NCBI GenBank assembly: GCA_900316315.1
Contig: ONCK01000001.1
Location: forward strand, 124,001-188,000
Reading direction: 5' to 3'
Length of the DNA: 64,000 bases
Origin: an uncultured Prevotellaceae bacterium
GTDB taxonomy: Bacteria; Bacteroidota; Bacteroidia; Bacteroidales; Bacteroidaceae
Under the pieces are notes generated by a model that was not told the DNA's origin, made no database searches, and saw only the letters and a program-made list of their open reading frames with translations. This document shows positions 1 to 9,201 of the stretch, piece by piece. Within the stretch, counting starts at the first letter, position 1. Each line of letters starts with the position of its first letter. The translations under genes were made by a program, and so were the position numbers.

Positions 1-5
1 CAACG

Positions 6-287
6 ATGAACATTTTTGTTTCCAACCTCAACTATCAGGCTACCGACAGCGACTTGCAACAGCTCTTTGCACAATATGGTGAAGTGACATCTGCCAAGGT
101 AATCGTCAACAAGCTCAATGGCCGTTCACGCGGCTACGGTTTTGTCGAGATGGCAACCGAAGACGAGGGCAACAAGGCTATTGAGGCACTTGCTGGCCAG
201 GAGTTCCAAGGCCGCACACTCAATGTAGCACCTGCCAAGTCGAGCGGCGCCAAGGACACGACGACTGAGCCCGCCGCTGCCGAGTAA
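6..287 (+). CDS. RRM-domain RNA-binding protein
   Basis: A 93-residue single-RRM protein. The RNP2 motif IFVSNL lies at residues 3-8 and the RNP1 motif RGYGFVEM at about 42-49, in the spacing expected of an RNA-recognition motif. The remaining ~15 residues form a short tail rich in Ala, Thr and Glu. Small RRM proteins of this type are common in Bacteroidota, where they are thought to bind single-stranded RNA, but the targets of this one cannot be read from sequence. The ATG lies 6 bases from the window edge, so promoter and ribosome binding site are not visible. A clear intrinsic terminator follows 52 bases after the stop codon, which suggests a short, possibly monocistronic transcript. Confidence 0.93.
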   Translation: MNIFVSNLNYQATDSDLQQLFAQYGEVTSAKVIVNKLNGRSRGYGFVEMATEDEGNKAIEALAGQEFQGRTLNVAPAKSSGAKDTTTEPAAAE

Positions 288-339
288 GCGCCTCGCCGAC
301 ACTCCGGGAGGCCATTTGCCGCAGCAGTTCTCCCATCTA

Positions 340-384
340 CCTCTCCACCTTCCGACACAAGGGATGTGGAGGGGTGATTTTTTT
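340..384 (+). terminator. Rho-independent terminator of the RRM gene
   Basis: A 9-bp stem CCTCTCCAC/GTGGAGGGG (340-348 with 366-374, one G-T pair) is extended inside by four more pairs beyond one mismatch, and is followed by seven T residues at 378-384. It lies downstream of the RRM gene on the same strand. Confidence 0.8.
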
Positions 385-765
385 CATGCCTACTACCTCC
401 TCTTTATCGTAACAAAGGGCTGTCGGCTTCCCCCTACGGAAAAGTCTTGACATGTCTTGACCTGACGCCACCTCCACAGAGGACAATTTACCGATTGCCT
501 TGAACTAACGATACCTCTGCACGAGGAATACGTCGTCTGCCCCGCCTCTCAGACTACTGCATAAGCGGACTATAAGAGAACAAGTACCATTCTTGTCCTG
601 CATCTCCCCGCCAGATTGGCTTACAAGTGGCGCTACAGGGACTTAAATACTGATTTTTGTCACACAGACTTTACAAAGCGTACAAAGCTGAGCATTTTGT
701 AAAGTTTTAGAGCCAAAAAATTACATTTCTGCTCATTTTTCGATGCACAAACTGATATTTTGCGC

Positions 766-773
766 TATCTTTG
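766..773 (+). promoter_or_regulatory. -7 promoter element of the small RNA candidate
   Basis: TATCTTTG matches the Bacteroidota -7 consensus TAnnTTTG exactly. No convincing -33 TTTG is seen at 19-21 bp upstream. Transcription would begin near 780, at the 5' end of the structured region described next. Confidence 0.5.
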
Positions 774-779
774 TATCGA

Positions 780-969
780 AAAGAAAGAACAAAGTCAGCT
801 TGGCCTAACACAAAGGGTCGCCAAGAGCAGACTGTAAGGTTTGAATTTAGTTACATATTAGATAGTTTGAGGTTCGTTAATGACGTACGCTTTGTAGAGA
901 GTACACGGGTGCGTTTGTTATTCGCTTCTTTTTTAAATCGGGAACGCTGCTTGGCGTTCTCTTTTTTTT
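780..969 (+). ncRNA. Candidate structured small RNA of ~190 nt (possibly 6S-like)
   Basis: This stretch has its own -7 element at 766-773 and ends in an intrinsic terminator: stem GAACGC/GCGTTC at 942-947 and 954-959, then eight T at 962-969. The 5' end (AAGAA, then GAACAAA) can pair with TTTGTT and TTCTT around 913-932, closing a long rod. A local hairpin forms from GTC-A-GCTTGGC and GCCAAG-A-GC-A-GAC. The sequence CTTGGC recurs in the terminator loop (950-955), so GCCAAG could pair with either copy. Length, isolated position and rod-like closure are reminiscent of 6S RNA, but no conserved 6S sequence was recognised, so the identity is a guess. An open reading frame over the same bases has no family features and is not called. 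Confidence 0.42.
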
Positions 970-1040
970 CTCCGTATTTTCAGGCCGCTCTATGCCCGTC
1001 GAAAAAAGCTTGCTTCGCCGGTCATATCAATTAAAAGCGG

Positions 1041-1048
1041 TATATTTG
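1041..1048 (+). promoter_or_regulatory. -7 element directly before ung
   Basis: TATATTTG fits TAnnTTTG and ends only 4 bases before the ung ATG at 1053. Initiation a few bases downstream would place the transcript start at or next to the start codon. No -33 element is visible at the expected distance. Confidence 0.45.
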
Positions 1049-1052
1049 CAAC

Positions 1053-1715
1053 ATGTTGCTGCAACTAAGCCCCTCTTGGGCAGCCCATTTGGGATCCGAA
1101 TTGGACAAGCCCTACTACCGCGCGCTCGAGTCCTTTGTCAATGAGGCGTATGCCTCGACAGAGTGTTACCCGCCGCGCGACAAGATCGGCGAGGCCTTCA
1201 GGCTCTGTCCCTGGGAGGCTGTCAAGGTCGTCATCCTCGGACAGGATCCCTACCACGAGCCGGGCCAGGCGATGGGGCTCAGTTTCTCCGTACCCGCGGG
1301 AGTCAAATTGCCGCCCTCGCTCCGCAATATTTACAAGGAGGTGACGGCCGATACCGGCAAGGTCATGCCCGAGAGCGGAGACCTCACGCGATGGGCAAGC
1401 CAAGGCGTGCTCCTACTCAATGCCACCCTCACGGTGGAGCGCGGCAAGGCCGGTTCGCATGCCCACAAGGGCTGGGAGCAATTGACAGATGCCGCCATAC
1501 ACACACTCTCCTCTCAGCGTGAAGGCCTCGTATTTCTGCTTTGGGGCAACTATGCCCGACAGAAACGCCTCCTCATCGACGCCGGGCGCCATCTCATCCT
1601 GGAGAGTGCCCACCCCTCTCCCCTATCGGCATGGCAGGGATTCTTCGGCAACCATCAGTTTACCCGCGCCAACGCCTATCTCGAGGCTCAAGGCAAAACA
1701 AGCATCGACTGGTAA
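1053..1715 (+). CDS. ung: Uracil-DNA glycosylase (family 1)
   Basis: Removes uracil from DNA in base excision repair. The 220-residue protein has the family's usual length and all signature blocks: GQDPYH at 63-68 with catalytic Asp65 and Tyr67, LLLNATLTV at 120-128 with the uracil-binding Asn123, and HPSPLS at 187-192 with the catalytic His187 and the DNA-intercalation loop. The N-terminal SPSW...DKPYY matches the start of known UDGs, which supports the ATG at 1053 even though a -7 element sits just 5-12 bases before it (possible leaderless message). The stop codon TAA overlaps by one base the ATG of the downstream DUF3109 gene, so the two are probably translated together. Confidence 0.97.
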   Translation: MLLQLSPSWAAHLGSELDKPYYRALESFVNEAYASTECYPPRDKIGEAFRLCPWEAVKVVILGQDPYHEPGQAMGLSFSVPAGVKLPPSLRNIYKEVTADTGKVMPESGDLTRWASQGVLLLNATLTVERGKAGSHAHKGWEQLTDAAIHTLSSQREGLVFLLWGNYARQKRLLIDAGRHLILESAHPSPLSAWQGFFGNHQFTRANAYLEAQGKTSIDW

Positions 1716-2326
1716 TGGATAAAGACAAACTCGGGATGAACATCATCCAAGTCGGCGACGTCATACTCTCTATGGACATCCTGCGGCAACAGTTTTGCTG
1801 CGACTTATCGCGATGCAAGGGCGCCTGCTGCATAGAGGGTGATGCTGGAGCCCCAGTGACTGATGACGAGGACCAAGCCATCAGCGATATCCTCCCCACC
1901 CTAAGGCCCTACCTCTCGCCAAAGGCTCTGCAAGTCATTGATAAGCAAGGCACAAGCTATCTTGACAGAGACGGCGAGCGAGTCACCAGCATCGTAGACG
2001 GCAAAGATTGTGTCTTCACCTGCTACGATGACCAGGGCATCTGCCTCTGCGCCATACAGAAGGCACAGATGGAGGGCAAGATCTCCGTTTCCAAGCCTAT
2101 CAGCTGTTCTCTTTACCCGATACGTGAGAAGCGCTTTGCAGGAGGTCTTGTCGGCCTCAACTACAATCGCTGGGACATCTGTCTCTGTGCCCGCCGGCTG
2201 GGACGCAAGCGCGGTCTGCCACTCTACAAGTACCTTCGTCAGCCACTCATCAGCCGATTTGGCAAAGCCTGGTACGAGGAACTTGAGCGTACGGCCGATT
2301 TGCTCGCCCAGGAAGGCTACTTGTAA
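1715..2326 (+). CDS. DUF3109 family cysteine-rich protein
   Basis: A 203-residue protein of the DUF3109 family, which is widespread in Bacteroidota and related to YkgJ-type putative metal- or zinc-cluster proteins. Conserved cysteines occur as CC-x4-C-x3-CC (Cys28, 29, 34, 38, 39), then Cys99, 103, 110, 112, 131, 156 and 158, a pattern that suggests metal or Fe-S binding. The biochemical role is unknown. I chose the ATG at 1715, which overlaps the ung stop (TAATG), because the frame upstream of it runs inside ung; Met8 at 1736 is an alternative. It is the second gene of an ung-DUF3109 pair, and the next gene begins 38 bases on with a signal peptide and unrelated function. Confidence 0.85.
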   Translation: MDKDKLGMNIIQVGDVILSMDILRQQFCCDLSRCKGACCIEGDAGAPVTDDEDQAISDILPTLRPYLSPKALQVIDKQGTSYLDRDGERVTSIVDGKDCVFTCYDDQGICLCAIQKAQMEGKISVSKPISCSLYPIREKRFAGGLVGLNYNRWDICLCARRLGRKRGLPLYKYLRQPLISRFGKAWYEELERTADLLAQEGYL

Positions 2327-2364
2327 ATTTCCCTTCTGAGACCACATTCAAAACATGATCCTAT

Positions 2365-3255
2365 ATGAGACGATTTCTTTTTACCCTGCTACTCCTCAGC
2401 CTGCTATACCTCCCGACAGCCAGCCGTCTCGCCGCACAGACTGACTCCACGCTGACGCTGCGTCTGATGACCTTCAACACTCATCACTGCCAAGGCACGG
2501 ACAATGTGCTCAATATCGCCCGCGTCGCCGCCATCATCAACCAAGTGCAGCCTGATGTCGTCGCACTGCAGGAGCTCGACAGTATGTGTACGCGCTCACA
2601 CAAGGTATTTCAGCTCGGCCAACTCGCAGCCCTGACGGGCATGCATGCTACCTACGGCCCGACAATCAACTATCAAGGTGGCAAATATGGCATCGGCATA
2701 CTGAGCAAGGAGAAGCCCCTCAGCAGCTATCAGATAGCTTTGCCGGGCAAAGAAGCCCGCACCCTGCTCGTATGCGAATTTGACAACTTTGTCTACGCCG
2801 CCACCCACCTCGCCCTGCAGGAGGAGAACCGTCTCACATCCGCCACGCTCATTCGGCAGGAAGCCGCCAAGTGGGACAAGCCCTTGTATCTCGCAGGTGA
2901 TTTCAACGCCCAGCCCAAATCAACCTTCATGTCGACACTGAAGAAATACTTCAAAGTGTGCAACAAGACTGATGTCGGCACTTATCCCTCTAATACTCCG
3001 ACCGAATGCATCGACTATATATGCAAGTATCGCGTGACAGCCGATGTCGCAAATGCCGTCGTCATTACAGACTCCATGGCCTCTGACCACCGACCACTCT
3101 ATGTCGACGTGAGAGAGCGCCTCACCGGTATTCACAAGACTAAAGCTGATGTCGCTCAGTCGCACTCTGCCTACTACGATCTCCAGGGACGCCGCATCAA
3201 AGCGCCGACACAGGGCCTCTATATCCGCGATGGCAAGAAGGTGTGGGTGAAATAG
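2365..3255 (+). CDS. Secreted endonuclease/exonuclease/phosphatase (EEP) family protein
   Basis: A 296-residue exported enzyme of the DNase I-like EEP superfamily (metal-dependent phosphodiesterases or phosphatases). A signal peptide covers residues 1-25. The catalytic set is complete: Asn38 (TFN), Glu70 (LQELD), His148 (ATHL), Asp179/Asn181 (GDFN) and Asp241/His242 (SDHRP). Substrate is not predictable and could be nucleic acid, a sugar phosphate or a lipid phosphate. The final ~30 residues add a tail with YDLQGRR followed by a GLYI...GKKV block, also seen on the C10 protease in this window and typical of secreted Prevotella-like proteins; it may serve in export or surface attachment. It is followed in tandem by a paralogue of the same subfamily (shared GKYGIGILSKEKPLS-like block). 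Confidence 0.9.
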   Translation: MRRFLFTLLLLSLLYLPTASRLAAQTDSTLTLRLMTFNTHHCQGTDNVLNIARVAAIINQVQPDVVALQELDSMCTRSHKVFQLGQLAALTGMHATYGPTINYQGGKYGIGILSKEKPLSSYQIALPGKEARTLLVCEFDNFVYAATHLALQEENRLTSATLIRQEAAKWDKPLYLAGDFNAQPKSTFMSTLKKYFKVCNKTDVGTYPSNTPTECIDYICKYRVTADVANAVVITDSMASDHRPLYVDVRERLTGIHKTKADVAQSHSAYYDLQGRRIKAPTQGLYIRDGKKVWVK

Positions 3256-3379
3256 TCCGCCGACACCATCTCCCGCCTCTACAGACGGCTCATCCGCTGA
3301 AACGGAATCACTTTTTCTACCCTTTAAAGGTATGAAACACACAGACATACTTTTACTAAACAATCAATACAAGCCCCAC

Positions 3380-4159
3380 ATGAAACAACATTTCTTTTCC
3401 TCATTATCACTGCTGACAGCAGCAGTCATGGCACTTATTTTTTCTCTTCCGACTGCCGCCCAGAAGACGACAGATACATCCTCGCGCATCAAGGTCGTCA
3501 GTTACAATATCCACCACGGTGCCGGAGTGGACGGTCAACTTGACCTCGGCCGTATCGGCCGCCTGATTGCTGAACAGCAAGCCGATGTCGTTGCCATCCA
3601 GGAGCTGGATAGCGCGACACAGCGCACAGGTGGTGTCTATCAGCTCGGAGTACTGGCCGACCAGCTGCAACTCCATGCTACCTACGGCAAGACTATCGAC
3701 TTTCAGGGCGGCGGCTACGGCATCGGCATCCTGAGCAAGGAGAAGCCTCTGAGCGTAAAACGAATTGCACTGCCGGGAAAAGAACCGCGCATGCTCCTTG
3801 TCTGCGAATTTGACCGCTATATCTTCGGGTGCACGCACTTGTCCCTGCAAGCCGACAATCGGATGAAGGCACTGGACATCCTGAAGGCAGAGGCACAACG
3901 CGCCCATAAGCCTTTTATCGTAGCAGGAGACTGGAATGCCAAACCGGACTCCAAATTCATCACATCACTTAAGAAGGACTTCCGGATAGTCAGCGGGGAG
4001 AAGCAGCCCACATATCCTGCTGTATTGCCCAACGAACGCATCGACTACATCGCCGCCCTCAAGCACGGAGGTGTCGTCAGCCAGAGCCATGGCGTCATCG
4101 ATGAACCGACTGCATCCGACCACCGTCCCATATGGGCCGTGCTGCAACTCAAGAAGTAG
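3380..4159 (+). CDS. Secreted EEP family protein (tandem paralogue)
   Basis: A 259-residue exported EEP-superfamily enzyme, closely similar to the preceding gene across the whole catalytic domain (for example GYGIGILSKEKPLS and ALPGKE). Catalytic residues are present: Asn43, Glu75 (IQELD), His153 (CTHL), Asp184/Asn186 (GDWN) and the C-terminal SDHRP. It lacks the C-terminal YDLQGRR tail of its neighbour. I placed the start at the ATG at 3380, which gives a normal signal peptide (MKQHFFSS... to TAAQ, residues 1-28); an in-frame ATG at 3332 would add 16 residues in front of it. The pair looks like a local duplication in which only the first copy kept, or gained, the tail. Confidence 0.88.
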   Translation: MKQHFFSSLSLLTAAVMALIFSLPTAAQKTTDTSSRIKVVSYNIHHGAGVDGQLDLGRIGRLIAEQQADVVAIQELDSATQRTGGVYQLGVLADQLQLHATYGKTIDFQGGGYGIGILSKEKPLSVKRIALPGKEPRMLLVCEFDRYIFGCTHLSLQADNRMKALDILKAEAQRAHKPFIVAGDWNAKPDSKFITSLKKDFRIVSGEKQPTYPAVLPNERIDYIAALKHGGVVSQSHGVIDEPTASDHRPIWAVLQLKK

Positions 4160-4708
4160 CCTTGACAAGCATCCGGCCCAGACAAGACACGACGGACTAT
4201 AACTTTACAGCCATATCAAAGCCGGTAAAGCCGCTTTAGGGACAATCCCGATATCTTGCTGCCAACGTAAGCCAACAGCAGAGCAGACTCTACTGTCCTG
4301 CGAAGGGATTCTTGGCTCTGTACGATACAAGTGGGGGCGAGCGAATCGTTTGCATCTTGTGGAGTGCCAGACTTTTGGGGTCTACGATGCCTATCAGACA
4401 GCGCTGGAAGTACTTCTGTCCTGCACGGGGAAGCTCTGCCACAGCATGTGAGGCTGGGCAATCATACAGGTGGAGGCAAATATTTTATCTTCATGCTCCC
4501 TGGGATGAAACAGCCATGACCTTGAACCATTGCCATCCACTCTCCTCGACTTCACCGTACCATCCAAGCCTTGCTCATAGCGCAGTCTCCATGACAGCAT
4601 CCTTTGGAGATTTTCTGCGCAAGGAAGGCATCATCCTGGTGCGGCCTCCTGCACCGGAGACACCCAAAGTCAAACCTCTGGACCGGCGTTTTTTCAAATA
4701 GCGCATCA
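4160..4708. other. Gene-free interval after the EEP pair
   Basis: About 550 bases between the second EEP gene and the first 289-bp repeat. Frames in it are short, overlap each other on both strands and show no recognisable domain, signal peptide or start signal. I see no terminator with a T-run and no RNA gene. Confidence 0.6.
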
Positions 4709-4997
4709 TTTTTTATATAATAAATCAGGAATATCGTCTCATAGAGGTGCCGATGTTGGCTTGACAAGACGCCTTGTTCGCACAACAAGGTCGGATGTAG
4801 TTTAAACTAGGTCCGACTTAGTTTAAACTAGAAGGCGAGTTGTTATCGTCTGATAGCCAGCCAGTTGCGAGGACGTCAAATATTGTTTGTAATTCATTGG
4901 CTTTCAGCGAGTTGCCAGAGCAATTTGAGCAATTTTTCATCTTTTCGACTTCGAAGAAGAAACGGAGTACTCAGTTCATTTTTTATAATAAAAAAAA
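4709..4997 (-). repeat. 289-bp MITE-like dispersed repeat, copy A
   Basis: One of three full copies in the window (others at 20801-21089 and 47594-47882); this copy is in the opposite orientation. The ends are AT-rich and roughly inverted: TTTTTTATATAATAAAT at 4709 and TTTTTTATAATAAAAAA at 4979. The core has two TAGTTTAAACTA palindromes separated by a GTCCGAC-type spacer, next to a hairpin CCTTGTT-cgcac-AACAAGG at 4772-4790. It has no coding capacity and lies between the ends of convergent genes (EEP and gyrB). Confidence 0.8.
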
Positions 4998-5595
4998 TAT
5001 CGTTCCTTCAAATTCTTGACAACTCGGAGACCTATACAGCCAAGCTTGACTCTCGTGTAAAATCGCCTGATGAAGTGCAGATAAGCTTTTGGTAGAAGTA
5101 CAACTGACAGAGGAGGGCCATTAGTCTGCTAGGAGCATCATCGTGCTGCAAGGGAAAGAGGCTGAGGGCGTGCGGTTTTCCATCGAGCAGCAGTGAAAAG
5201 TGACATAAGCTACAGAAAGGATAATCGGATACAAGGGCGAGGGACTGGGGCTGCAGAGAAAGTCATCAAGCAGCAAGAGGAAGTAATTAAGGCTTAATCT
5301 GTTACACACCACTTAGTTGGCCGCTCAGAAGTTTGTTCGCCACAGATATATGCCTGCAAGCCGGCGATAGGAGCGACACACAAGCTGCCTACTGAGCCTC
5401 AACCGAAGAGAAAGAGGGCCTTATTCCCGCGGATTTTCTTCTGAGTCAAATATTCGCGGGACAGTCAGCACTGCAGCGAACCGCAGAAGCCGTTGGACAA
5501 CAGTTGGAAGGACATTCGGACCCTCCAGCCCACGACAATTTCAGCCGGCATAGATTGTCACCACGAGATAGCCTCGGGCAAGTCTATACAGCTCC
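4998..5595. other. Gene-free interval before gyrB
   Basis: About 600 bases between repeat copy A and the gyrB terminator. No coding frame with family features, no RNA gene and no repeat was recognised. Confidence 0.6.
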
Positions 5596-5637
5596 AAATA
5601 TAAAATGAGGGCCGCTCCTTGTAAACAGGAATGGCCC
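5596..5637 (-). terminator. Terminator of gyrB
   Basis: The inverted repeat GGGCC (5609-5613) / GGCCC (5633-5637) encloses a second stem CTTGT/ACAGG. On the minus strand it is followed by a T-rich stretch (complement of AAATATAAAA at 5596-5605). It lies 46 bases after the gyrB stop. Confidence 0.6.
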
Positions 5638-5682
5638 ACTTATTGTCGTTTTACGCAGAATTGAGGTCTGGTCTATTGTCCC

Positions 5683-8077
<2,395 letters not shown>

Positions 8078-8114
8078 CAGAGGGCCGTGCTGAAAATATC
8101 AGCACGGCCCTCTG
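8078..8114 (-). terminator. Perfect 16-bp palindrome, terminator of korAB
   Basis: CAGAGGGCCGTGCTGA (8078-8093) pairs perfectly with 8099-8114 around a 5-base loop. It lies 71 bases after the korB stop. There is no real T-run on either side, so it is either a hairpin terminator with a weak U-tract or a 3'-end stabiliser. Confidence 0.6.
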
Positions 8115-8184
8115 CACAGGTAACTTATCCGTCTCACCCGCCTAAGTCGGTCTCAGGCAGCATCAGACCGGATCAGCATTACAA

Positions 8185-9201
8185 TTAATGGATTTCCCAA
8201 GTATCGCTGGTCCGCAGGAGTTCGTCGAAATTGTGATACGGCTTGCGCGCACTCACCTCCTTCATCTGCTGCATGACTGCCTCGTCGTAGGTAGGCGCTT
8301 CCACGTCGCGGATAACGCCGAGGGCTACGGGGAGCTCGGGACCTTCCATCAAGGCAAGCTTGAGCTGCAGGGTATGGTCGACGGCGTGGGCATCGTGGAC
8401 CAGTATGTCTTTAAGCTTCCAGCCTTCCGGACCGTCCACCTTGACGACACGCAGTTCAAAGCCCTTGCGTACGATGCCGTACTCCTTGTTGGGGCCAAAG
8501 AGCATAGGCTTGCCGTGCTCGAGATAGAGAGCATGGCGCTTGCGGCCCTCAGCTGTGTAGATGTCACCGTAGGTTCCATTGTTGAAAGTGACACAGTTTT
8601 GCAGCACTTCGACGACGGATGCGCCCTTGTGGTGGGCTGCGCTTGTCAAGACGTCTACCGAAGCAGGTCCGTCCGTCGCTACGCAACGCGCAAAGTAGGT
8701 AGCCTCAGCCCCAAGAGCCAGTGCTCCGGGACGGAAGGGGTCCTCGACGGTACCATAAGGAGAGCTCTTGGAGACAAAGCCTCGAAGTGAGGTCGGTGAA
8801 TACTGACCTTTGGTGAGTCCGTATATGCGGTTGTTGAGCAAGATAATGTTTAAGTCGACATTACGTCGGAGGGCGTGGATAAAGTGATTGCCTCCGATGG
8901 CAAGACAATCGCCGTCGCCAGTGACGACCCAGACATTGAGCTTCGGATTAGCGATCTTGCAGCCAGAGGCTACGGCAATGGGACGACCGTGTACGGTGTG
9001 GAAGCAGTAGCTCTTGACGTGGTAAGCCATACGAGAGCTGCAGCCGATACCACTGATGAGTATAGTCTGATCGGGAGCCGCTCCTACAGCTGCCAAGGCG
9101 CGCTTTAGGGAGCTGTGAAGTCCGAAGTCGCCGCAACCAGCGCACCACTTACCCCTCACTCCATTGGAGAAATCTTCGGGAGTATACTGATTTGTTTCCA
9201 T
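8185..9201 (-). CDS. korB: 2-oxoacid:ferredoxin oxidoreductase beta subunit (KorB type)
   Basis: Thiamine-diphosphate subunit of a 2-oxoglutarate (or related 2-oxoacid) ferredoxin oxidoreductase, which converts 2-oxoacid plus CoA to acyl-CoA, CO2 and reduced ferredoxin. Its 338 residues carry the ThDP/Mg motif GDGDCLAIGGNH at 95-106 with the NNRIYGLTKGQYSPTS block at 123-138. Cysteines of WCAGCG (Cys20, Cys23) and Cys54 fit the [4Fe-4S] ligands of KorB/PorB proteins. The ATG overlaps the korA stop by one base (TAATG), so translation is coupled. Pairing with a fused gamma-alpha KorA is the usual Bacteroidales arrangement. Substrate preference (2-oxoglutarate rather than pyruvate or branched-chain acids) is inferred from the family, not proven. 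Confidence 0.9.
   Translation of the reverse strand: METNQYTPEDFSNGVRGKWCAGCGDFGLHSSLKRALAAVGAAPDQTILISGIGCSSRMAYHVKSYCFHTVHGRPIAVASGCKIANPKLNVWVVTGDGDCLAIGGNHFIHALRRNVDLNIILLNNRIYGLTKGQYSPTSLRGFVSKSSPYGTVEDPFRPGALALGAEATYFARCVATDGPASVDVLTSAAHHKGASVVEVLQNCVTFNNGTYGDIYTAEGRKRHALYLEHGKPMLFGPNKEYGIVRKGFELRVVKVDGPEGWKLKDILVHDAHAVDHTLQLKLALMEGPELPVALGVIRDVEAPTYDEAVMQQMKEVSARKPYHNFDELLRTSDTWEIH

Noticed and set aside
771..1034. An 87-codon open frame upstream of ung
   Set aside because: It starts inside a -7 element, has no ribosome binding site or family features, and lies over a region better explained as a structured RNA with a terminator.
4312..4701. Overlapping short frames between the EEP pair and the repeat
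   Set aside because: They overlap each other on both strands, end in the AT-rich flank of repeat copy A and have no protein-like features.
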